Below are positions 44,065 to 52,701 of a DNA stretch of 64,000 nucleotides, piece after piece. How positions within the stretch are numbered: the stretch's first letter is position 1; each line of letters starts with the position of its first letter. Where the stretch lies: assembly GCF_007565055.1 (NCBI RefSeq), contig NC_044560.1, forward strand, positions 120,215,391 through 120,279,390, given 5' to 3'. The stretch comes from Rhinopithecus roxellana (taxonomy: Eukaryota; Chordata; Mammalia; Primates; Cercopithecidae). Below the pieces are notes generated by a model, which ran no database searches, was not told the DNA's origin, and worked only from the letters and a program-made list of their open reading frames with translations. Made by a program: the position numbers and the translations under genes.

Positions 44065-45402
44065 GGATTTATCTACCTTTGATCTTTGAGGGCTTACGAC
44101 CTTTGGATGGGGTTATTGTGTGGGGGTCTTTTTTGTTCACGTTGATGTTGTTGCTTTCTGTTTGTTAGTTTTTCTTCTAACAGTCAGGCCCCTCTTCTGC
44201 AGGTCTGCTGCAGTTTGCTGGAGGTCCACTCCAGACCCTGTTCACTTGGGTATCACCAGTGGAGGCTGCAGAACAGCAAAGATTGCTGCCTGTTCCTTCC
44301 TCTGGAAGCTTTGTCCCAGAGGGGCACCAGCCTGATGCCAGCCAGAGCTCTCCTGTGTGAGGTGTCTGTCAACCCCTGTTGGGAGTTCTTTCCCAGTTAG
44401 GAGGCACAGGCATCGGGGACCCCTTGAGGAGGCAGCCTGTCCCTTAGCAGAGCTATTGTTCTGGGAAATCCCTCTTATCAGGATCAGCTGCTCTCTTCAG
44501 AGCCAGCAGGCAGGAAAGATTAAATCTGCTGAAGCTGTGTGCCCACAGCCACCCCTTCCCCCAGCTGCTCTATCCCAGGGAGATGGGGATTTTAACTGTA
44601 AGCCCCTGACTGGGACTGTTACCCTTCCTTCAGAGATGCCCTGCCCAGTAAGTAGGAATCTAGAGAAGCAGTCTGGCCACAGCTGCTTTGCCACACTGTG
44701 GTGAATTTTGCCCAGTCCAAACCTCTCACCCTCCTTAGTACTGTCCAGGGAAAAGTGTCTACTAAAGCCTCAGTAATCATGGATGCCCTTCCCCCAACCA
44801 AGCTCCATCATTCCAGGTCAACTTCAGACTGCTGCACTGGCAGTGAGAATTTCAAGCCAGTGGTTCTTAGCTTGCTGGGCTCCGTGGGAGTGGGACCTAC
44901 TGAGTGAGACCACTTGGACCCCTGGCTTCAGCCCCCTTTCCAGGGGAGTGAATGGTTCTGTCTCACTGGGGTTTCAGGCACCACTGGGGTACCAAAAAAA
45001 AAAAAAAAAAAAAAAAACAACTCCTGCAGCTAGCTCAGTGTCTGCCCAAACAACTGGCCAGTTTTGTGCTTGAAACCCAGGGCCCTGGTGGTGTAGGCAC
45101 ACAAGGGAATCTCCTGCTCTGCAGACTGCAAAAACTGTGGGAAAAGCGTAGTATCTGGGCCAAGTAGCACAGTTCCACACAGCTTCCCTTGGCTGGGGGA
45201 GGGAGGTCCCTGGCTCCTTGCACTTCCCAGGTGAGGCAATGCCCCACCCTGCTTCTGCTAACCCTCTGTGGGTTGCACCCACTGCCTAACCAGTCCCAAT
45301 GAGATGAACTGGGTACCTCAGTTGGAAATGCAGAAGTCACCTACCTTCTGCATTGGTCTTGCTGGGAGCTATTCCTATTTGGCCATCTTGGCCCCTCCCC
45401 TT
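44065..45402 (-). promoter_or_regulatory. L1 5' UTR with internal promoter
   Basis: GC-rich L1 5' UTR carrying the YY1-binding start CAAGATGGCC and an internal A/T run at 44993-45017. In L1s of this kind the 5' UTR drives sense (here minus) transcription. In many primate copies it also drives antisense transcription, which here would run towards USP29. Activity of this copy is unknown. Confidence 0.6.
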
Positions 45403-45541
45403 TTTTAAATTTAAAAAATTTTATGTAGCGATGAGGTCTCCCTATGTTGCCATGCTGGTTTTGAACTTCTGGGCTCAAGTGATCCTTCCACCTTGGCCTC
45501 CCAGAGTGCTAGGATTACAGGCATGAGCCACCATGTCCAAC
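45403..45541 (-). mobile_element. Alu monomer (FLAM-like)
   Basis: Single-arm, strongly diverged minus-strand Alu. Confidence 0.85.
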
Positions 45542-45834
45542 CAAATTTGTGTTTTCTTGATGAGCAGTGATGTTGAACACCTGTTCATATCTCTGTTGGC
45601 CATTTGTATCTTCTTTCTCGTCTAACAACTCCCTTGAAAGAGTGTGTGCCCTCAGTCTATGTCTTCTACAGAACTGGCATAGCTTCAGAATATGAGCAGT
45701 TCCCCAAAAGAGTGTTTTACTTAGAGCATAAGAAGATGAAAAATAAATCATTATTATATGTGAATGATGTTTTTCATAAAATATAACTGTTAATATATTT
45801 TTGATTAAAATGCATGTGTGCTTTTCTTCTTTAG
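45542..45834. other. L1 scrap, then USP29 intron end
   Basis: 45542-45610 (TGATGAGCAGTGATGTTGAAC...CTGTTGGCCATTTGTATC) is an L1-derived piece. The intron ends in the pyrimidine tract and acceptor CTTTTCTTCTTTAG at 45834. Confidence 0.6.
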
Positions 45835-45850
45835 GTTACATAAAGAAAGG

Positions 45851-48589
45851 ATGATATCTCTAAAGGTACGTGGATTCATCCAGATTTGGAGCCAGAGGAC
45901 TGGGATGACTAAGTTGAAAGAAGCTCTCATTGAAACAGTGCAAAGACAAAAGGAAATTAAACTGGTGGTCACTTTCAAATCTGGAAAATTTATAAGAATT
46001 TTTCAGCTGAGTAATAACATTAGAAGTGTGGTCCTTAGACATTGTAAAAAAAGACAAAGTCACCTGCGTTTAACTTTGAAAAACAATGTGTTCTTGTTTA
46101 TTGACAAACTATCCTACAGAGATGCTAAACAGTTGAATATGTTCCTGGACATAATCCATCAAAACAAATTTCAGCAATCCATGAAACCTGATGATGATTG
46201 GAGTGTGTTTGAAAGCAGGAATGTGCTGAAGGAAATTGACAAAACTTCATTTTACAGCATTTGTAACAAGCCAAGTTATCAGAAGATGCCTTTGTTTATG
46301 TCAAAATCACCAACACATGTGAAAAAAGGGTTATTAGAAAATCAAGGTGGGAAGGAGAAAAACCCACTAGCATCTGATCTACAGATGAACGAGGACATTC
46401 TGAAGGAACATAACCCTGTAGCAAACAAGAAATATATGACAGATTCCTTGAAATATATACAAAGCAATAGGAAGAACCCATCAAGTTTAGAGGATTTAGA
46501 AAAAGCTAGCGATTTGAAACTCGGGCCTTCATTCAAGACCAACTCTAATGGACATCCTAACCTAGATGAGACTGTTCTTGCAACCCAGACTCTTGATACC
46601 AAAAATGGTTTGACATTTCCATTAGAACCAGAGCACAGCCAGGATGACCCAAAATGCAACGAAGCCCAGGTGCCTCTTGACTCTCATTCAGAGCAACTGC
46701 AGCAAGGGTTCCCCAATTTGGGAAACACCTGTTACATGAATGCAATTTTACAATCGCTATTTGCAATTCCGTCTTTTGCTGATGACTTACTCACTCAAGA
46801 TGTCCCATGGGAATATATTCCCTTTGAGGCTCTTATTATGACCTTGACCCAGCTGCTTGCTTTGAAAGATTTCTGTAGTACAGAGATCAAGAGAGAATTA
46901 CTTGGGAATGTTAAAAAAGTCATTTCAGCAGTTGCAGAAATATTTTCTGGCAACATGCAGAATGATGCACATGAGTTTTTAGGTCAGTGTTTAGACCAGC
47001 TGAAAGAAGACATGGAACACTTAAATGCCATTTTGAATACTGGGAAAAAATGCGGGGATGAAAATTCATCTCCACAAATGCATGTTGGTAGTGCTGCCAC
47101 CAAAGTGTTTGTTTGTCCTGTTGTTGCTAATTTTGAGTTTGAGTTGCAGCTCTCCATTATCTGTAAAGCCTGCGGTCATGCGGTTCTCAAGGTAGAACCT
47201 AACAATTATCTCTCCATCAACCTGCACCAAGAAACAAAACCACTTCCTTTGTCTGTTCAGAATTCTCTAGATCTTTTCTTTAGAGAAGAAGAGCTTGAAT
47301 ATAACTGTGAGATGTGTAAGCACAAGAGTTGTGTTGCAAGGCATACATTTAGCAGGCTCTCCAGGGTCCTTATCGTTCATCTGAAACGCTATAGCTTCAA
47401 CAATGCTTGGTTGCTGGTGAAGAATAACGAGCAAGTGTATATTCCCAAATATTTAAGCTTATCTTCTTATTGCAACGAAAGCACCAAACCACCTCTTCCC
47501 TTGAGCAGTCATGCACCTGTTGGGAAATGTGAAGTCCTGGAAGTCTCCCAGGAGATGATTTCTGAGATCACCAGCCCATTGACACCATCAATGAAGCTGA
47601 CCTCAGAATCCAGTGATTCCCTGGTTGTACCTGTTGAACCAGAAAAGAATGCCGACCTACAAAGATCCCAGAGAGACTGTGGAGAAGCAAGCCAAGAGCA
47701 GCATCAGAGAGACCTGGAAAATGGCTCTGCACTAGAGTCAGAATTGGTCCACTTTAGGGACAGGGCAATCAGTGAACAGGAGCTTCCAGTGGCTGACTCA
47801 CCGATGGACCAGCAAGACATTTCTCTTCCTGTGATCTGTGAAGATGGAGGGAAGCCGATCAGCAGCCCAGACACAAGGCTTGTTGAGGTTCATCTTCAAG
47901 AAGTGCCTCAACATCCAGAACTTCAGAAGTATGAGAAAACCAATACATTCGTAGAGTTCGATTCTGACAGTGTCATGGAGTCTACCAATGACTTTTATGA
48001 GTGTAAAGAAAACAGGGTTCCAGAAGGATCTCAAGGAATGACTGAACAGCTCCAGCAGTGTTTTGAGGAGAGCATCATAGAGGAATTTCTTCAGCAGGCA
48101 CCACCTCCAGGTGTTAGGAAACCGGATGCCCAGGAACATGCAGAGGAGACCCCCAATCAGTCTACAGAATTAAGACTTCAGCAGGCTGACCTGAACCACC
48201 TCGGGGCATTGGGTTCTGATAACCCAGGAAACGAAAACATTTTAGATACAGACAACACAAGAGGTGAAGCCAAGGAACTGACAAGAAACGTGAAGATGGG
48301 GGATCCTCTTCAGGCCTACAGACTCATCAGTGTTGTCAGCCATATTGGGAGCTCCCCAAACTCAGGTCATTACATCAGCGATGTGTATGACTTTCAGAAG
48401 CAGGCCTGGTTCACATACAACGATCTATGCGTATCAGAAATCTCAGAGACCAAAATGCAGGAGGCAAGGCTTCACTCTGGGTATATCTTCTTCTACATGC
48501 ACAATGGAATTTTTGAGGAGCTGTTAAGAAAGGCAGAGAACTCTCGGCTACTGAGCACACAGGCAGGAGTGATCCCACAGGAGGAATAA
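45851..48589 (+). CDS. USP29: Ubiquitin-specific peptidase 29
   Basis: A cysteine protease that removes ubiquitin from proteins. Human USP29 has been linked to p53, claspin and other substrates. The frame is open for 912 codons in one exon (acceptor at 45834). I start at MISLKV because the ATG upstream at 45818 lies in the intron. Seen: an N-terminal PH-like domain (about 1-110) shared with USP37/USP26; Cys box GNTCYMNA with C294; zinc-ribbon pairs C438/C441 and C486/C489; a long acidic/Gln-rich insert (about 540-810); His box NSGHYISDVYDF with H840; then WFTYND with N857/D858. Catalytic spacing equals human, so there are no net indels. The stop TAA at 48587 replaces the human Tyr codon, so the tail ends GVIPQEE, about 10 residues short. 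The intronless coding region fits origin by retroposition from a USP37-like gene. Paternally expressed in the PEG3 imprinted domain. Faces ZIM3 tail to tail. Confidence 0.97.
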   Translation: MISLKVRGFIQIWSQRTGMTKLKEALIETVQRQKEIKLVVTFKSGKFIRIFQLSNNIRSVVLRHCKKRQSHLRLTLKNNVFLFIDKLSYRDAKQLNMFLDIIHQNKFQQSMKPDDDWSVFESRNVLKEIDKTSFYSICNKPSYQKMPLFMSKSPTHVKKGLLENQGGKEKNPLASDLQMNEDILKEHNPVANKKYMTDSLKYIQSNRKNPSSLEDLEKASDLKLGPSFKTNSNGHPNLDETVLATQTLDTKNGLTFPLEPEHSQDDPKCNEAQVPLDSHSEQLQQGFPNLGNTCYMNAILQSLFAIPSFADDLLTQDVPWEYIPFEALIMTLTQLLALKDFCSTEIKRELLGNVKKVISAVAEIFSGNMQNDAHEFLGQCLDQLKEDMEHLNAILNTGKKCGDENSSPQMHVGSAATKVFVCPVVANFEFELQLSIICKACGHAVLKVEPNNYLSINLHQETKPLPLSVQNSLDLFFREEELEYNCEMCKHKSCVARHTFSRLSRVLIVHLKRYSFNNAWLLVKNNEQVYIPKYLSLSSYCNESTKPPLPLSSHAPVGKCEVLEVSQEMISEITSPLTPSMKLTSESSDSLVVPVEPEKNADLQRSQRDCGEASQEQHQRDLENGSALESELVHFRDRAISEQELPVADSPMDQQDISLPVICEDGGKPISSPDTRLVEVHLQEVPQHPELQKYEKTNTFVEFDSDSVMESTNDFYECKENRVPEGSQGMTEQLQQCFEESIIEEFLQQAPPPGVRKPDAQEHAEETPNQSTELRLQQADLNHLGALGSDNPGNENILDTDNTRGEAKELTRNVKMGDPLQAYRLISVVSHIGSSPNSGHYISDVYDFQKQAWFTYNDLCVSEISETKMQEARLHSGYIFFYMHNGIFEELLRKAENSRLLSTQAGVIPQEE

Positions 48590-49310
48590 GAAGACGACTC
48601 TTTGTACAGACCTGCTTGGCAAACTCACTCGGCCTCACTTCATCCTTGCAAGAAGAATCCTGTACTTCACTCAGAATGAAGGAACAAGTATCTCAGGTTG
48701 AAAGCTCAATGAAAAACACTTATTTTGGGGTATATCTATTTTAACTGCTTCAGACACCTAGATCCCAGAACTCAGGTGCATATGCATATTTTCCCTACAA
48801 GATTAGAATGGTGCTCTTCATGTGTTGACACAATGGTTTTCAAAATGTTCTCCCACCGGCAACAGCAGCAGCTAGGGACTGATTAGAAAAGCACATTCTT
48901 GGGTCCCCCTCCAGACCAACTGACGCAGAAACGGGGTGTGAGCCAGCAATCGGATGGAGATGCTAGTGCTCATGAGAGTTGGAAGAACACTGGTAATGTG
49001 TGGAGTATCTTGGTGTATTTTGCTACTGTTGATATGGATTGTTTATGTTAGATAAATGATTTTCATTGAATTTTTTGCATTCCTTTATTTTGTCCCACTG
49101 AACCTAAGACGATAAGAGTCACTCCAAAAGTGGCAGCAGGGACATTCCAACAAGAGAGTGCCCAAAACCATTCTGAGATCAGGCCAGTTGCGGTTCCAAA
49201 GAAAGAAGCACTAAACACCAGAGGGATCTGTCCGGAGCATTGACGAAGGGGAACTTAGAGAGTGCTGCAGCATATCCTCAGGCGGACAGAGAGAGAAACA
49301 GCATGGCCAA
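48590..49310 (+). other. USP29: USP29 3' flank / 3' UTR
   Basis: Repeat-free sequence after the stop. No clear AATAAA is visible in the first 500 nt, so the transcript end is not placed. Right after the stop the old coding tail is still readable for nine codons (GAA GAC GAC TCT TTG TAC AGA CCT GCT). Confidence 0.5.
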
Positions 49311-49872
49311 CTGGCTGGGCACTGTCACTCATGCCTGTCATCCCAGCACTTTGGGAGGCCAAGGTGGAAGGACTGCTTGAGCAGACAAGTTCAAAGTCAG
49401 CCTGGGCAATATAACAAGACCCTGTCTCTACAAAAAGCAATTTAGCAGCCAGGCACAGTGGCTTACACCTGTAATCCCAGCACTTTGGGAGGCCAAGGCA
49501 GGCGGATCACCGGAGGTCAGGAGTTTGAGACCAGCCTGACCAACATGGTGAAACCCCATCTCTACTAGAAATAGAAAATGAGCTGAGCATGGTGGCGGGC
49601 GCCTGTAGTCCCAGCTACTCGGGAGGCTGAGGCAGGAGAATCACTGGAACCCAGGAGATGGAGGTTGCAGTGAGCCGAGATCACGCCACTGCACTCCAAC
49701 CAGGGCAACAAAAGCGAAACTCCATTTCAAAATAAATAAATAAATTTGCCAGGCGTGTCTCAGCTACTCAGGAGGCTGAGGTGGGAGGATCACTTGAGTC
49801 CGGGAGTTCAAGGCTGCAGTGAACTATGATCGCACTCCAGCCTGGGTGACAAAGATCCTGTCTAAAAAAAAA
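49311..49872 (+). mobile_element. Outer Alu, split
   Basis: Left arm 49311-49445 and right arm 49744-49872 of one old Alu. Confidence 0.88.
49447..49744 (+). mobile_element. Inner Alu (nested)
   Basis: Full Alu inserted in the linker of the outer copy, with an AAATAAAT tail and short AATTT repeats at the joints. Confidence 0.93.
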
Positions 49873-50746
49873 GGTGGAGGATGGCCTACCTTGGTGTGTC
49901 CACTGCAGTGAGAGGGTCAGGGTATGGGGTTTACATAAGTTTATAAGGAATTTGGTCGAGGGCGGGGACCAGTTTCTTTTAGTGTTTTGGGCAGCAACCT
50001 AAACCTAAATACCTCTATCAGTGCCTGGGATTGTTTCAGGCTCTGGTTTGGATTCAAGCCTTCTGGGAAAAACCTGCAGCTTGGCTGGTGAGAGTGGTCA
50101 AAGCACTCCATGATTTTCAGTCAGGACACAAAAAAGAAAGCAGGGGGCAAATAGTTTTCCTTTGTAAAGTTATGAAAATAATAACCTAACCAATACATAT
50201 ACCATTGGCTGGGTTCCACGTGTGTTTGCGACTGGTTACTAGTAAAATTTGCTATACAGCAATCAGCTGCATTTACCATTTCCCAATAATTTCAGGTCAT
50301 AACATCAGGGTTATATGAAAAATGCGGTATATTAAATATCCATGTGATTTTTGTGAATTCAAAAGCACTGTAAGATGTTGCTCATGTTATTAATATGAAT
50401 AAGATGATAAACCCATCCCCATAAATGTCCATTTCCCAGTGGCCAAGCCTTAAAGAGCCTATGATGTACCCAGTATCAGTGGGTGATGTTACACTGAATT
50501 CAGCAAGGAGTAAAGAATGATTTTTAAAAATGGCCATTTGAGTAGATAAATGGAAGTTGAGAGGGTTTTGTGTGTACAGAGATAAGAAGAGCCTGGTGAT
50601 ATATAATGAACAGGACAAAATTAGGCAGAGTAGGTGTGGGAAAGAAGAGAAGAGCAACTAGAAACACACGTATGAGGTTTTTAAAAAATACATTATTTGT
50701 AGCATTTAAGAGGAAAAGAAGGAACGTACTATGAAAAAAGAAATGT
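49873..50746. other. Unique sequence between USP29 and ZIM3
   Basis: No repeat or exon recognised. AT-rich from about 50160. Confidence 0.4.
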
Positions 50747-51020
50747 AGGCCAGGCGCGGTTGCCCAGGTGGGAGTGCAAGGGTGCAATCTCAGCTCACTG
50801 CAACCTCCGCCTCCCAGGTTCAAGCAATTCTATCTCAGCCTCCCGAGTAGCTGGGATTACAGGTGCCCACAACCATGCCCAGCTATTTTTGTATTTTTAG
50901 TAGAAATGGGGTTTCACCATGTTGGTCATGCTGGTGTTGAACTCCTGACCTCAGGTGATTCGCCCACCTCGGCCTCCCAAAGTACTGGGATTACAGGCAT
51001 TTGAGCCACCAGGCCTGGCC
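50747..51020 (-). mobile_element. Alu with inverted head
   Basis: A 17-nt plus-strand head (GGCCAGGCGCGGTTG) is fused to a minus-strand Alu at TGCCCAGG, with the matching tail of the minus-strand copy at 51020. This is a third fold-back Alu. Confidence 0.85.
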
Positions 51021-51104
51021 AAAAGTACAGTCTTTTAAACGTTTTTAAAGATATGGATACCACTGGTCACTATTCACTGGAAAAAAACTCCATAAGGGCT
51101 TTTT

Positions 51105-51210
51105 AGCACATTTGGTTTATTGCTATATCTGCAGTGTTTAAGAGTCCCTGGTGCACAAAAGGCATCGAGTAAATATTTATGCTTCATACATATTTGCTGA
51201 GTGAGTATGC
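51105..51210 (+). mobile_element. L2 3'-end fragment in the ZIM3 3' UTR
   Basis: TTATTGCTATATCTGCAGTG...AAAAGGCATCGAGTAAATATTTATG fits an L2 3' end. Confidence 0.6.
51116..51121 (-). terminator. ZIM3: Candidate ZIM3 poly(A) signal
   Basis: TTTATT on plus is AATAAA on minus, about 240 nt past the ZIM3 stop. The use of this site is inferred. Confidence 0.4.
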
Positions 51211-51358
51211 CAAATCGGTGTTCAAAGGACACTGTGCATAATAAAGCCTCGCTACCTTCAAAAACAGCCTCCAAATTACAGGCCATTTCAACATGAATTC
51301 TGGGGTGACAATTCCAGGCGACCATATTTTCCCATGTGTTTTTAAGTGCATGGGGCTC

Positions 51359-52701
51359 CTATCTGGAGTGAATTCTTTTCTGGTGCCTAACAAGGTATGA
51401 CTTGTCAGCAAAGGCTTTACCACATTCGGAACATTCATAAGGTTTTTGTCCAGTATGGGTTTTTTTATGCAAACTAAGGTTTAATTTCCGGTTGAAGGTT
51501 TTTCCACATTCACTACATCTGTAGGTCCTCTCTCCGCTGTGAGTCTTCTGATGGGTGTGAAGGTTTGACTTCTGAAGGAAGGCTTTTCCACATTTATTAC
51601 ACTCATAGGGCTTTTCCCCAGTATGGATTTTTTTATGTTGAATGAGGTTTTTCTTCTGGATGAAGGTATTTCCACATAGATCACACTCGTAAGCTCTCTT
51701 CCCAGTGTGAATTTTCTCATGATCGATGACATTGGATTTCTGGGAAAAGGCCTTCTCACATACGCTACATTTATAGGGTTTCTCTCCCGTGTGTGTTCTC
51801 TGGTGTTTCACAAGATCTGACTTGTAAATGAAAGCCCTTCCACAGTCCGGACACTGAAAGGGTTTTTGTCCAGTGTGAACTTTTTTATGTTGAAGGAGGG
51901 TTGAGTTCTGCCTGAAGGATTTCTCACATTCATGACACTGATAGGATTTCTCGGCATTATGAATTTTCTCATGATTAATGCAGGATGATTTCCAAGAAAA
52001 GGCTTTTCCACATGTCTTACATTGATAGGGTTTCTCTTTAGTATGCACTCTCTGATGTTGAAGGAGATTTGACTTCTGCTTGTAGGTGTTTCCACATTTC
52101 TCACATTTATAGGGCCTGGCCTCTGCATGCGTTTTCTGATGTTTATCAAGCTTCCACTTCTCCCCGAATGCTCTTCCACAGCGACGACATTCAAAGGATT
52201 TCTGACCAGCATGCCGCCTCAGATGACTCTGAAGGCGCGACTCTGAACCGAATGACTTTCTGCAGGCATCACATTTAAGCTGGTTTCCTACAAATTTGGA
52301 TGGATTCTCACCAACTAATTTTCTGTATCCATTATCGTTGTGAGAATCATTTTGTACATAGCTTTTCAAATGTAAATTGTGGCTCAAATGCCTTTCAAAC
52401 GGGTCACATTCGAGGAATCTGAGTCTGGAAGAAACATTATCTATGCCCAGTTCAAGTATTTTCTTAGATCCGGTACGTTCTACGGCTTTCTGCGTAGTCA
52501 GCATTTCCTTATTGATTGGTGGGAATCTGAGTCTGGAAGAAACATTATCTATGCCCAGTTCAAGTATTTTCTTAGATCCGGTACGTTCTACGGCTTTCTG
52601 CGTAGTCAGCATTTCCTTATTGATTGGTGGGACTTCTCTTGCGAGACTCTCTTTCACATCCTGGGGCTTCCAAATCTGTCCTCCAACGTCCCCGTTTTTT
52701 T
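51359..52701 (-). CDS. ZIM3: ZIM3 last exon: linker and 11 zinc fingers
   Basis: Acceptor TTCCATTTTAG ends at 52702. The first complete codons read KNGDVGGQIWKP. Finger 1 starts LKCDACRKSF and finger 11 is YECSECGKAFADKSYLVRHQKRIH. Every finger keeps the C-x2-C and H-x3/4-H ligands, so the DNA-binding array looks functional. The last finger has an extra residue between the histidines. Confidence 0.96.

Larger units (their letters stand above)
39749..45402 (-). mobile_element. Primate LINE-1, 5' end intact, 3' truncated
   Basis: The 5' end on the minus strand, GGGGCCAAGATGGCCAAATA at about 45400-45376, is the canonical L1 start. The 5' UTR spans roughly 44065-45402, then ORF1, then the 5' part of ORF2. 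The element stops inside reverse transcriptase, where an Alu begins at 39748. Four Alus (40447, 41230, 41690, 42947) sit inside. Without them about 4.4 kb of the usual ~6 kb remains. It lies antisense in the last USP29 intron, with its 5' end only about 430 bp from the coding exon. Confidence 0.93.

Noticed and set aside
45818..45850. ATG at 45818 as the USP29 start
   Set aside because: The codons lie in the intron's pyrimidine tract and cross the acceptor AG at 45833-45834. ATG 45851 matches the known USP29 N-terminus.
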